Below, piece after piece: positions 8,345-16,902 of a stretch of 64,000 nucleotides of DNA. The stretch lies in the NCBI GenBank assembly GCA_964371865.1, contig CAYJOR010000001.1:1-64000 (forward strand). The letters are read 5' to 3'. The DNA comes from CAYJAZ01 sp964371865. GTDB taxonomy: Bacteria; Desulfobacterota; Desulfovibrionia; Desulfovibrionales; Desulfovibrionaceae. The notes beneath the pieces were generated by a model. The model was not told where the DNA came from, searched no databases, and saw only the letters and a program-made list of their open reading frames with translations. How positions within the stretch are numbered: position 1 is the stretch's first letter; each line of letters opens with the position of its first letter. The position numbers were made by a program, and so were the translations under genes.

Positions 8345-9760
8345 ATGCAGTCACATCTTTTCTCAGTTATTTTATGCGGTGGAAGCGGAACACGCTTATG
8401 GCCACTTTCACGTACTACCTTACCAAAACAATTTATAAAAATTGCTCAACAAAGTCTATTTGAAGACACTCTTGATAGAACCTCTTCTTTATCTGAGCAG
8501 GCTATCGTTGTTTGTGGTAATCAACATAGATTTCTTGTTGCAGATATGATGACTCAAAAGAAACTTGATTTCACTAAAAACTCAATTCTTTTAGAACCTA
8601 TGGGTAGGAATACAGCTTTAGCAATCGCTCTTTCTGCATTTTCTGCTCTTGATAAAGATAGTGAGGCAGTCTTACTTGTGCTCCCTTCTGATCATAAACT
8701 TGAACCTTTAGAAAAATTTTCTCAAAGCGTAAAAGAAGCCCTTCCTTATACAAAAGATAGTATTATTACTTTTGGAATAAAACCTACCTCTCCTCACACG
8801 GGTTATGGCTATATTATAAATGGCGAACAAGTTTCAGAAAAAATGTATAAAGTAAAATCCTTTACAGAAAAACCAGATCAGCAAAAAGCACAAAACCTTT
8901 TAGAAAGTAAGGCCTCATGGAATAGCGGTATGTTTTTAATGCGTGCTAATATTTTCTTAGAAGAACTACAAGCATTCCGTGCAGATATTTATCAATCAGC
9001 CCTTGAAATTTGGAAATTCCATACTACAGATTTAGATTTTACTCGTTTTGATGAGGCTTTATTTGCAAAAGCCCCTGCTGAATCTATAGATTATGCTGTG
9101 ATGGAAAAAACTGAAAAAGCCTTAGTATATCCGCTAGACTTACACTGGTCTGACCTTGGATCTTTTGAGGCTTTGCACGAAAATGAAACTAAAGATACTA
9201 CTAACAATTGCTGTATAGGCGACGTTGTTTTAGAAAACACAACTAATTCTTACATACATGCAACTTCTTCTTTTGTTGCGGTTCAAGACCTTGATAACAT
9301 AGCTGTTATTCAAACAAAAGACGCTGTATTAGTAAGCCCTCTCGACAAAACTCAAGATATTAAAAAGCTTATTACTAAAATGAAAGATTTGGGACGTGAA
9401 GAACTTGACTTTCACTGCGTATACTATCGCCCATGGGGACATTATGAAAGTTTGATTAATAGCGATAGATTTCAAGTAAAACATATCACAGTAAAACCAG
9501 GTGGTATACTTTCTGTACAAATGCATCATCATCGTTCTGAGCACTGGATTGTTGTAAAAGGCACAGCCCTTGTAAGAGTTGGAGACAGCGAAAAACTTGT
9601 TGCAGAAAACCAATCTGTCTACATTCCTTTAGGCGAAATTCATAGACTCTCAAACCCAGGGCATATAGACTTAGAAGTTATTGAAGTTCAAACAGGTTCC
9701 TACTTAGGCGAAGATGATATTCAAAGACTTGAAGATGCCTATGGAAGACAAAAAAGTTAG
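8345..9760 (+). CDS. manC: Bifunctional mannose-1-phosphate guanylyltransferase / mannose-6-phosphate isomerase (type II)
   Basis: Produces GDP-mannose from mannose-1-phosphate and GTP. The C-terminal cupin isomerises fructose-6-P to mannose-6-P. The N-terminal nucleotidyltransferase has 'ILCGGSGTRLWPLSRTTLPK' (pyrophosphorylase motif) and 'TFGIKPTSPHTGYGYI', plus 'FTEKPD' and 'WNSGMF'. The C-terminal type II PMI cupin, from about residue 350, has 'YRPWGHYESL', 'QMHHHRSEHWIVVKGTA' and 'IPLGEIHRLSNPG' with the metal-binding His residues. The 471 aa length is typical. The start at 8345 has TGAGGT upstream. It is the only plus-strand gene in this block and supplies substrate to gmd/fcl. Confidence 0.96.
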   Translation: MQSHLFSVILCGGSGTRLWPLSRTTLPKQFIKIAQQSLFEDTLDRTSSLSEQAIVVCGNQHRFLVADMMTQKKLDFTKNSILLEPMGRNTALAIALSAFSALDKDSEAVLLVLPSDHKLEPLEKFSQSVKEALPYTKDSIITFGIKPTSPHTGYGYIINGEQVSEKMYKVKSFTEKPDQQKAQNLLESKASWNSGMFLMRANIFLEELQAFRADIYQSALEIWKFHTTDLDFTRFDEALFAKAPAESIDYAVMEKTEKALVYPLDLHWSDLGSFEALHENETKDTTNNCCIGDVVLENTTNSYIHATSSFVAVQDLDNIAVIQTKDAVLVSPLDKTQDIKKLITKMKDLGREELDFHCVYYRPWGHYESLINSDRFQVKHITVKPGGILSVQMHHHRSEHWIVVKGTALVRVGDSEKLVAENQSVYIPLGEIHRLSNPGHIDLEVIEVQTGSYLGEDDIQRLEDAYGRQKS

Positions 9761-9792
9761 ACAATGAAAACATTTAACTTACTGTTTTTGTA

Positions 9793-10920
9793 TTAGAACT
9801 TTTTATATAAACTATTTTGAATACATTCTTTTATTCTCTTACTCGCTTCCCCATCGCCATAAGGATTTTTACTTCCATCTAGACGAGTTTTCGATTTATC
9901 TTGCCCTAAAACAGCACTTACTTCAGACATGATTAAAGATTTATCTGCCCCAACAAGTTTAGCAAAGCCCGCATCAATCCCTTCTTTACGTTCTGTTTCA
10001 TATCTCATAACTAGAACAGGGCACCCAAAAGAAGGAGCTTCTTCTTGAATACCTCCACTATCTGTAAGCACAAGTTTTGCTTTTTCCATTATTGTTACAA
10101 GTTCAGGATAGTCAAGCGGTGGCAATAGAAGTATATTTTCTATATTCTGCAATACTCTATGCACTTTACTCTTTACATTTGGATTTGGGTGAACTGGAAG
10201 AATAAGCTGATGATCTTTATACTTATCTGCAAGTTCAAGTAAGGCTTCTAGGATTATATCTAATCGCTCACCATGATTTTCACGTCTATGAACTGTAACA
10301 AGAACGAGTTTATCATTAAAGTTTATTTTCTTATTAAGTAAGCTTTTTTTTGCGAGTTTTAGTGTTGAGTCAGAGAGGCAACGTAGTGCATCAATTACAG
10401 TGTTTCCGGTTAAATAAATCTTACTTTCTTCAATATTTTCTTTTATTAAAGCCTCTTTTGCTACCATTGTAGGAGCAAAGTGTAAATCAGTTATACGAGT
10501 AGTCATTTGCCTGACTGCTTCTTCAGGAAAAGGCTCATACATATCATACGAGCGTAAGCCGGCTTCAATATGAAAGATAGGTGTTTTATTATAAAAACTT
10601 GCAAGAGCACCACAAAAAGCTGTCATTGTATCACCTTGCACTATCGTCGCATCAAATTTATTGCTTTCAAACACTTCAGAAAGTTTTGTAAGTATTCGGC
10701 TTTGAACTCCTGCGAGGGTTTGGTTTGGCAACATAACGTCAAGGTTAATATCAGCTTTCAAATTAAAAAATTTGAGTGTTTGACTTGAAAGTTCTTTTTG
10801 CTGCTCTGTATTACAAATAACAACCTCATATTCTTCTGGGTATTTTTTTAATTCCAGAATAACAGGCGTAAGCTTTATTGCTTCGGGTCTTGTTCCAAGT
10901 ACAAATAAAATTTTCTTCAT
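9793..10920 (-). CDS. wecB: UDP-N-acetylglucosamine 2-epimerase (non-hydrolysing)
   Basis: Interconverts UDP-GlcNAc and UDP-ManNAc. It begins 'ILFVLGTRPEAIKLTPVI', the WecB signature, and continues with 'VQGDTMTAFCGALASFY', 'FHIEAGLRSYDMYEPFPEE', 'VTVHRRENHGERLD', 'LPVHPNPNVKS' and 'LTDSGGIQEEAPSFGCPVLV'. The 375 aa length is the family norm. Its product could lead to ManNAcA (through a WecC not seen here) or be used directly. With wecE and a WecF-like protein a few kb away it suggests an ECA-like repeat unit. It converges with manC, with 32 bp between the stops. Confidence 0.96.
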   Translation of the reverse strand: MKKILFVLGTRPEAIKLTPVILELKKYPEEYEVVICNTEQQKELSSQTLKFFNLKADINLDVMLPNQTLAGVQSRILTKLSEVFESNKFDATIVQGDTMTAFCGALASFYNKTPIFHIEAGLRSYDMYEPFPEEAVRQMTTRITDLHFAPTMVAKEALIKENIEESKIYLTGNTVIDALRCLSDSTLKLAKKSLLNKKINFNDKLVLVTVHRRENHGERLDIILEALLELADKYKDHQLILPVHPNPNVKSKVHRVLQNIENILLLPPLDYPELVTIMEKAKLVLTDSGGIQEEAPSFGCPVLVMRYETERKEGIDAGFAKLVGADKSLIMSEVSAVLGQDKSKTRLDGSKNPYGDGEASKRIKECIQNSLYKKF

Positions 10921-11006
10921 AACGAACTACTTCTTACTTATTTTCCGACTATAATACTTATTACTATAATAAATTTTTCCTATCTGCATTACAAGTATAA
11001 CTTTCT

Positions 11007-11093
11007 TTATATAAGAAAGTATAGGTTTGATGTTGTTTTTGTAAGCGGATAAAGTCTTGAGCCTAAACCACCCGCAAGTAGTATTCCTTTCAT
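11007..11093 (-). pseudogene. rfbA: 5' remnant of rfbA (glucose-1-phosphate thymidylyltransferase)
   Basis: On the minus strand an ATG at 11093 opens a 28-codon frame whose first 21 residues read MKGILLAGGLGSRLYPLTKT. This is the nucleotide-binding N terminus of RfbA/RmlA. The frame then loses similarity and stops at 11007, where the intact protein would continue for about 265 more residues. The break coincides with a perfect 8-bp inverted repeat (ACTTTCTT ... AAGAAAGT, 11000-11020). The rest of the gene is absent, so this is a deletion scar. A functional rfbA would have to lie elsewhere for the dTDP-sugar genes rfbC and wecE to work. Confidence 0.8.
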
Positions 11094-11296
11094 TATATAT
11101 AACCTTATTTGAATTAAATCCAAACTACATCATTTAGTTATAGATTTCAAGAAAAATCATATAGCAAATTATTATCGTTCAAGAACAAGAGCTAAAACCT
11201 TGTCAAGTAAGCTATACGCATCTCTGTACGTCTTAGTAAAGCATTCCGCTATCCAGTTAAAAACTCATGCTATGAACTCTAAAAAAAGGAGGAAAT

Positions 11297-12133
11297 ATGT
11301 CTTTACCAGATTATCCAAAACTGCTTCCAAATACTATTGCCTATAACGGTGATAAAGCTCAAATTCCGCTTCTGGGCGAATTAGGAGAATTTTGTTATGC
11401 ACAAGGTTTTCCGGCAATCACTCAAGCACCACTTGCAGCCGGAGGGGTTGCTCCACGAAGAATTGACTTTAACGGAATTTTTAATGAATTATCTCAACAC
11501 ACTTTTTACCAACAATCGGGAGGGCAATATTCATGGTCAGATACACTTGACTACCCTCTTAATGCTCTTGTGCATGGCAGTGATAATATTTTCTATAAGT
11601 GTATAAAAGCAAATGGACCTGACACGTCAGATGGTATAAAAAATCCTATAAATACTACAGGCTTTTGGAAAACATTAGAAGTAAAAGTGCCTGTCGGAAC
11701 TACAAGCGTTAAGGGTATTGTTCAACTCTCAACATCTATTACATCAACTTCTACAGCAACTGCTGCAACTTCGAGCGCAGTAAAAATTGCTTATGATGAA
11801 GCAAGAAAAGCTACCGGTAAAGCTTATATCACAGCAACTTGGGCTTCTAGTGGCAAGTCAAGTTGGTATAGAAAGTGGAGCGACGGCTTTATTGAGCAGG
11901 GTGGAAATATAACACTGTCTACCGGTACAACATGGCGTAACGTAGCAACTACATTTCAGCTATCATTTACAACTACACTTTATACCATTTCTTTTTCTAA
12001 AGCGTCAAACGGAGGCGTAGAGGCTCACGGAGGAACGGTATCAATTAAAACAAAAACCGGCTTTACTGCATCCTACTGGGTAGGTAGTACTGCGTCCACT
12101 ATAAAGCCCACTTGGTATGCGTGCGGATACTAA
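11297..12133 (+). CDS. Prophage-type tail fibre protein, 278 aa
   Basis: This is a tail-fibre-like protein. The N-terminal 130 residues are a phage-type baseplate/fibre attachment segment with 'PAITQAPLAAGGVAPRRIDF' and 'YPLNALVHG'. Residues 140-170 contain a fibre repeat, 'VKGIVQLSTS' followed by 'TAATSSAVKIAYDEA', matching Phage_fiber_2-type repeats. The last 95 residues, with 'WYRKWSDGFIEQGG', resemble the gp53-like receptor-binding tip. The start has a near-perfect AAGGAGGAA. No other structural phage gene lies nearby, so it is an orphan host-range module. It could be a prophage scar or a moron. Confidence 0.8.
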   Translation: MSLPDYPKLLPNTIAYNGDKAQIPLLGELGEFCYAQGFPAITQAPLAAGGVAPRRIDFNGIFNELSQHTFYQQSGGQYSWSDTLDYPLNALVHGSDNIFYKCIKANGPDTSDGIKNPINTTGFWKTLEVKVPVGTTSVKGIVQLSTSITSTSTATAATSSAVKIAYDEARKATGKAYITATWASSGKSSWYRKWSDGFIEQGGNITLSTGTTWRNVATTFQLSFTTTLYTISFSKASNGGVEAHGGTVSIKTKTGFTASYWVGSTASTIKPTWYACGY

Positions 12134-12148
12134 AAAGGAGAATAACTA

Positions 12149-12673
12149 ATGTCACAAAATAATGAATTTTATATCGGTCAAATATTTGAAACTACCTATC
12201 CACCTGAAGCCGCTGCTTGGTGCAATGACAATAATGCTACAATTATTGAGCTTGAAGATAATACTTACAAAATTATCACTATCTCTGAACTTTATAAACC
12301 AAGTGAAGCAAGAGCTTTGAAGGATGCAGAAGTTCCCTCTATTATTCTAAAAATGAACGAACAAGGCGTTTATTACGATGCAGTTGATACAACTTTCCCA
12401 ACAACAACTTTTGCCGTGCAAGAAAATTTGTTGGTAGGGCAAACAATAGCAGAAGGTTCAAACGACTATTGGATAACCACTATTGACGGCTCTCAAAAAA
12501 AATTAGGGGTGAACAATTATATGCAATTGCAAAACCGCATAAAATCTCATTACAACAATGTAAGAAAAGCCGGAATTGCTTATCGTGTATATTTACGAAC
12601 CCTTACTACAAGCGAAGAAATTTTAGCCGTTGATACAGAAGCTAAAATGCAAGAAATCTATCAGAGTACTTAG
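12149..12673 (+). CDS. Tail-fibre-associated phage protein, 174 aa
   Basis: The gene lies 15 bp downstream of the tail fibre gene with its own AAGGAG, so they form a two-gene unit. The N terminus contains 'YPPEAAAWCNDNN', a motif I associate with small phage tail proteins and fibre accessory proteins. The C-terminal half ('MQLQNRIKSHYNNVRKAG') is helical. No transmembrane segment or signal peptide is seen. It may be a fibre assembly chaperone or a short tail component. The precise role is not evident. Confidence 0.65.
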   Translation: MSQNNEFYIGQIFETTYPPEAAAWCNDNNATIIELEDNTYKIITISELYKPSEARALKDAEVPSIILKMNEQGVYYDAVDTTFPTTTFAVQENLLVGQTIAEGSNDYWITTIDGSQKKLGVNNYMQLQNRIKSHYNNVRKAGIAYRVYLRTLTTSEEILAVDTEAKMQEIYQST

Positions 12674-12693
12674 ATCTAACATAAAAGTAAAAA

Positions 12694-12737
12694 TATAGAA
12701 GATATAAAAAGAACTAGTTCCTTTTATATCTTCTATA
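12694..12737. terminator. Long hairpin downstream of the tail-fibre pair
   Basis: A nearly perfect 44-nt palindrome with arms TATAGAAGATATAAAA and TTTTATATCTTCTATA around a central ACTAGT. It has one A-C mismatch and almost no loop. It lies 20 bp after the stop at 12673. No strong U run follows on either strand, so it may be a terminator or a DNA cruciform/processing site. Confidence 0.55.
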
Positions 12738-12869
12738 CAACATTCTTTAACTAATTGAAATTCTTCACAAAACTATAAAAAAAGTATTATAATATGAAGA
12801 TTAGGTGTATCCCACTATAAATTACTGCACTAAAGCATAGAGTATAATTTTATTGTAAAGTGGCTTTTT

Positions 12870-13928
12870 TTATATATCGTCAAAGGCTTCTCTCCATTTA
12901 TTTGCAGTATAATCACCACTTAAGTACTTAGACACATTTTTGACCGTAGCATCTCTTTCTTCATATAACAAAAACTCATCGAAAGGTAAATTTTGAATAT
13001 CTTGAGTGGAAAAAATTTGAATATCTTGTTTTCTAAAATAAGATGTAACACTTACTTCCTCACGAATAAACACCTTTTTACCGAGATAAAGAGAGGCTAT
13101 TGTATTACCTACCCCCTGTTGGCGACTTTGATTTAATATAAGCACATCATTCTCAGCCAGCTCTTTTACGTATTCTTGAGGTTTCAAAAAAATATCATAA
13201 TAGTAAAACTTATCCCCGAAAATTGATTTTCCTTTTTCTATGATTGATTCTTTAAACTCAGTTGCGCCATAAGAAAGAATTGTTGTAATCTTTATATTTT
13301 CATCCTTATACTGAGTTAGCATGTCTAACACTTGAAGTGTAGATTCATCACACGAATTATTAATTTGTATTTTTATAATTTTTTTTGGCTGAATAGTATT
13401 TTTAGCCTCATCTAGCCATTCTTTCTTTATTGGAAAAAGATAATTAATATCAAAGAAGTTATCTTTCATTCCAAATTTGTTTATTGCATACTCTCTATCA
13501 ATTGCATTTAGATAGCCTTTAAAGTGCTTTCTAACATAATCATTCTTAATATCTCTCGTAGGAGAATATAAATCTCCACCCCACATTACCCAGTAAGATT
13601 TATCTAAGTATTCTTTATTTTTATACAGAAAGTCTACGTTACTGTTAGTAAACAAACTATGGAAAATTATTTTTTCTATTTTCTCACTTGTTAAATTTAC
13701 TTCATAGATTGAATTAATCTCTAATACATTATCCCCCAGTGGAAAATCAAATTCATCATGGGCACGGATACATAATACAGCATGCTCGTTCTGCGGAAAA
13801 TAAGTATTTAAAAACTCAACGAAAGGAGCTATAAATTTATCATTATGACAAATATGAACAACCTTTGCCTCAACTTTTTTCTTAAACGTATTTCTTATAA
13901 GTTTTTTTATTGCTTTTTTTATCTTCAT
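12870..13928 (-). CDS. GT56 family glycosyltransferase, TDP-Fuc4NAc transferase-like (WecF-like)
   Basis: The protein follows the pattern of WecF, the lipid II (GlcNAc-ManNAcA) 4-acetamido-4,6-dideoxygalactosyltransferase of ECA synthesis. Seen are 'VHICHNDKFIAPFVEFLN' at the N terminus, 'YWVMWGGDLYSP' (WecF reads WHIWGADLY), 'IQINNSCDES' (WecF: GNSGD) and 'LNQSRQQGVGNTIASLYLGK' (WecF: ARQQGIGT). The 352 aa length is normal for GT56. The WecE transaminase needed for its donor lies 2.7 kb upstream on the same strand, which supports the call. The acceptor need not be ECA lipid II. Confidence 0.75.
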   Translation of the reverse strand: MKIKKAIKKLIRNTFKKKVEAKVVHICHNDKFIAPFVEFLNTYFPQNEHAVLCIRAHDEFDFPLGDNVLEINSIYEVNLTSEKIEKIIFHSLFTNSNVDFLYKNKEYLDKSYWVMWGGDLYSPTRDIKNDYVRKHFKGYLNAIDREYAINKFGMKDNFFDINYLFPIKKEWLDEAKNTIQPKKIIKIQINNSCDESTLQVLDMLTQYKDENIKITTILSYGATEFKESIIEKGKSIFGDKFYYYDIFLKPQEYVKELAENDVLILNQSRQQGVGNTIASLYLGKKVFIREEVSVTSYFRKQDIQIFSTQDIQNLPFDEFLLYEERDATVKNVSKYLSGDYTANKWREAFDDI

Positions 13929-13982
13929 TACTATCTTCGTGGGGGATTACATTGCTTGTTTATTTAATAAAAAGTTAGATTT

Positions 13983-14801
13983 TTATTTTTGAGTAATAAC
14001 TGTGTAACTTTTTAACTTATCTTTTACTTTCCTTCTAAGGTTTTTACATGGAATAAATATAGCTATAAGATTAATTAACCATCTTGGAAGAATTCTATAA
14101 CCCTCTAGTCTATTTTGATTATGATTTTCAGACGTATGAAGTAAAAAGTCACCACAGTTTCTATGAGCACCTTTTACTTCATAAAAGGGAGTAATATCAA
14201 TATTTATTTTCCAAAATGCATAATTACAGGAAAGTTGATCTCGCTTTGAGTACGTATTTATCATTTTCCACCATATATTTTGGGCTTCAACTATTTGTAC
14301 GTCATTATGCTGTCTAAACAGAATACCTGTTTCAGATAAACCATTATTTTTAGGGTATTGCTCTTGCTGTAAAAACTTTATTTGTGGGTTAACTATTTTG
14401 GGATCGTCAACTAGCGTAGATTTAATTATTGTAGCCTCTTCAAAAATACAATCGCGTGTGCCGTGTAAAGGAATAGAAACCAAATTATTTTCACTAATAA
14501 GCTGATTTAATCGATCAAAAACGTTTTTATTTTCAATTGAAATATTAGCATCAATCCACAATGAATAATGATATTCAGGTAACAAGATATGTGGATTTAC
14601 CTTATGCCAACGAGCATTTTTCACATTAGTAAGGGAAGAAAAGTAAAGAGGTTTCACTTGCCAATGAGCAACACTTCCCTTATTGATAAGTTCTTGATTA
14701 TCTGTATATAATATGTAATCCCATGAGCTATCAACATAAGTATGAACTGAAGGCTCATCGTACCTACCTGTAATACAAGTATATATTACTTTTTTAGACA
14801 T
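13983..14801 (-). CDS. DUF616/TOD1-MUCI70-type glycosyltransferase, 272 aa
   Basis: A putative hexosyltransferase. The protein opens 'KVIYTCITGRYDEP', the DUF616 (TOD1/MUCI70) signature. It continues with 'NARWHKVNPHILLPEYHYSLWIDANI', where WIDAN is the DxD-like metal-binding motif (near residues 88-92), and 'SETGILFRQHND'. A short hydrophobic and basic segment near the C terminus ('INLIAIFIPCKNLRRKV') may contact the membrane. It sits 54 bp upstream of the WecF-like gene and is likely co-transcribed. The sugar it transfers is unknown. Confidence 0.75.
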   Translation of the reverse strand: MSKKVIYTCITGRYDEPSVHTYVDSSWDYILYTDNQELINKGSVAHWQVKPLYFSSLTNVKNARWHKVNPHILLPEYHYSLWIDANISIENKNVFDRLNQLISENNLVSIPLHGTRDCIFEEATIIKSTLVDDPKIVNPQIKFLQQEQYPKNNGLSETGILFRQHNDVQIVEAQNIWWKMINTYSKRDQLSCNYAFWKINIDITPFYEVKGAHRNCGDFLLHTSENHNQNRLEGYRILPRWLINLIAIFIPCKNLRRKVKDKLKSYTVITQK

Positions 14802-14877
14802 CTTATATCCTTTTAGAGTGAGGTATATCTTTTATAAAATTCCAAAATTATGAGTTGCCAATTATAGCATATTTAAA

Positions 14878-15435
14878 TTATTTTCCTTTGTATTTAGCTA
14901 ATATCTTATCAAATTTCGATTTTATATTTTCCCATTCATCTGCAAATAACCCAAGAAGATGAACATCTAATCTTTCATTATTTTTAACAATATTTCGACG
15001 TAAGACTCCTTCAGGAGTATAGCCAAACTTTGTGTGTAATTTTAATACAGCAGGATTATTAGCAAGCACTTCAATATTTAACTTTTCAAGTTTTAATACA
15101 TTAAAAGCATATTCATGCAACAAATATTCAGCTATTGCTCCAATTCCGGGAACAGTAGAGTCATCAGACGACATAAAAAATCCCCATTCCGCTGTTTTAT
15201 GCTTGTGGTCAATAAGTCTTATATATACGCAACCTACTGCCTTTCCCTCATAAGTAAGGAAGAAAGCGCAATCCGTTGTTGCCTCTTTTTGTCTTTCTAA
15301 CCACGCTGTATGCATTTCTTCTGTAATATAGTCAATTATAAAGTATTGGCTCACTTCTGACGAATTACGCCAATCACGTATTTTAAACTGTTGTTCTTTT
15401 GAAAAATCTGTAATATTTTCTAGCTTTATTTTCAC
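14878..15435 (-). CDS. GNAT N-acetyltransferase (PseH-like), probable amino-sugar acetylase
   Basis: A 185-aa single-domain GNAT protein. It has 'IRDWRNSSEVSQYFI' at the N terminus, as in PseH-type nucleotide-amino-sugar N-acetyltransferases, and 'PGIGAIAEYLLHEYAFNVL' where acetyl-CoA binds. 'NNPAVLKLHTKFGYTPEGVL' is the classic GNAT C-terminal motif. Translation starts at GTG 15435, which overlaps the TGA of an upstream frame (GTGA) and has GGAGGT upstream. Placed between wecE and the wecF-like gene, it could acetylate dTDP-Fuc4N to dTDP-Fuc4NAc, the job done by WecD in enterobacteria. That role is inferred from position, since it does not look like WecD. Confidence 0.8.
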   Translation of the reverse strand: MKIKLENITDFSKEQQFKIRDWRNSSEVSQYFIIDYITEEMHTAWLERQKEATTDCAFFLTYEGKAVGCVYIRLIDHKHKTAEWGFFMSSDDSTVPGIGAIAEYLLHEYAFNVLKLEKLNIEVLANNPAVLKLHTKFGYTPEGVLRRNIVKNNERLDVHLLGLFADEWENIKSKFDKILAKYKGK

Positions 15436-15655
15436 TTTCCTACCTCCAGTTTGTAAGTTTCTAAAAGGAAACCTGAGTTTTCTATAAGATGAATCAATTT
15501 ATCTCTAAAAACACTACCTTCATAATTCCCTTGGTAATGTTGACAGATTGTGCCTATAGCTCTTTCTTTCTTAGTTTTATTATTAGAAGCGTATTTATAT
15601 CTAATGTGACAAATTCCACAGAATTACTTTCTAATATAACCTTTTGTAGTCTTTG
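15432..15655 (-). pseudogene. Decayed or unrecognised small ORF between wecE and the GNAT gene
   Basis: Between wecE and the acetyltransferase two overlapping minus-strand frames look coding-like. One (15658-15561) reads '...LQKVILESNSVEFVTLDINT' and stops at a TAG. The other runs from 15623 to a TGA at 15434-15432 and ends 'DKLIHLIENSGFLLETYKLE'. It overlaps the GNAT start as GTGA. Neither has a clear start codon with a Shine-Dalgarno. The simplest reading is a frameshifted or truncated gene whose tail still couples translation to the GNAT gene. I do not recognise the family. Confidence 0.35.
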
Positions 15656-15657
15656 TT

Positions 15658-16788
15658 TTAAACAATACCATTTAAAAAGTCTAACGTTTTCCCAATAACC
15701 TTATCTTGAGTTGAAAATTCCATGCCATAGTACAATGGCAGTCTCACAAGAGTATCAGAAACTTTATCTGTCACGCTCATATCAGAGCTTGCTCTTCCAT
15801 AGTTCTGCCCCGCAGGTGAAGAGTGCAACGGAATATAATGGAATACACATATTATCCCATTCTCTTTCATAAAAGAAATGAAGTTTGTTCTTGTTTTCAA
15901 ATCAGCAAATCTCAAGTAAAACATATGCGCATTGTGAGTGCAATGTGACGGGATAAAAGGAAGTCTTACTTTATTTTCATACGGTTTAAATGCTTCATAG
16001 TATCTATTCCACAGTTGCATTCTTTTTCCATTAATTTTATCCACTGCCTGTAATTGAGGATATAGGTAGGCGGCAATCATATCAGAGGTAAGGTAGGATG
16101 AACCTAATTCAACCCAAGTATATTTATCTACTTGCCCTCTAAAGAATTTAGATCTATTTGTACCTTTTTCTCTAATAATTTCAGCAGATTCAAGAAATTT
16201 ATCTTTATTGACAAGTAATGCTCCGCCTTCACCGGCCGAAATATTTTTTGTTTCATGAAAAGAATAGCAACCTAAATCTGCTATAGCTCCACATACTTTA
16301 TCGCTATATAAGCTTCCTACGGCTTGTGCTGCATCTTCTATAACTACGATATTATATTTTTTAGCTATTGCAAAAATCTCGTCCATTTCACATGCAACGC
16401 CTGCGTAGTGTACAGCAACAATAGCCTTTGTTTTGTCTGATATAGCCGCCTCAAGTTTTGTTTCGTCAAGGTTAAGAGTATCGTCTTTGATATCAACAAA
16501 CACAATTTTAGCCCCACGCAGAGCAAAGGCACTGGCCGTGGTTACAAATGTATAGGATGGGCAAATAACTTCATCACCCTCTTTGATATCTAGTAACAAA
16601 GCGCACATTTCAAGGGCAGCCGTACAAGAAAGAGTTAGTAAGGCTTTTTTTGTACTTGTACTATCTTCAATCAGCTTACTGCATAGTTTTGTATACTTCC
16701 CGTCGCCACTGATATGTTTTGAATCAATAGCGTCTTTTATATACTCAAACTCGTTCCCGAGAAAAGGAGCTTCGTTAAAATTTATCAT
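15658..16788 (-). CDS. wecE: dTDP-4-amino-4,6-dideoxygalactose transaminase
   Basis: A PLP-dependent sugar aminotransferase that converts dTDP-4-keto-6-deoxyglucose to dTDP-Fuc4N. It matches WecE/RffA along its length: 'INFNEAPFLGNEFEYI', 'LTLSCTAALEMCALLLDI', 'PSYTFVTTASAFALRGAKIV', 'AVHYAGVACEMDEI', 'DAAQAVGSLYSDK', the PLP-lysine motif 'SFHETKNISAGEGGALL', 'REKGTNRSKFFRGQVDKYTW' and 'VFHYIPLHSSPAGQNYG'. The 376 aa length is as expected. The donor sugar requires RfbA and RfbB, but only an rfbA scar (11007-11093) and no rfbB is present here. Confidence 0.95.
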   Translation of the reverse strand: MINFNEAPFLGNEFEYIKDAIDSKHISGDGKYTKLCSKLIEDSTSTKKALLTLSCTAALEMCALLLDIKEGDEVICPSYTFVTTASAFALRGAKIVFVDIKDDTLNLDETKLEAAISDKTKAIVAVHYAGVACEMDEIFAIAKKYNIVVIEDAAQAVGSLYSDKVCGAIADLGCYSFHETKNISAGEGGALLVNKDKFLESAEIIREKGTNRSKFFRGQVDKYTWVELGSSYLTSDMIAAYLYPQLQAVDKINGKRMQLWNRYYEAFKPYENKVRLPFIPSHCTHNAHMFYLRFADLKTRTNFISFMKENGIICVFHYIPLHSSPAGQNYGRASSDMSVTDKVSDTLVRLPLYYGMEFSTQDKVIGKTLDFLNGIV

Positions 16789-16902
16789 AGATATCCTAAA
16801 TAAAAAAAGAAGTTAGAAAGATTAAACAATCAATACAAAGATATAATAACTTTACTAGTCTGTCAATTTAGATTTTTAGATACGTAGTAGGTCAAAATTC
16901 TA

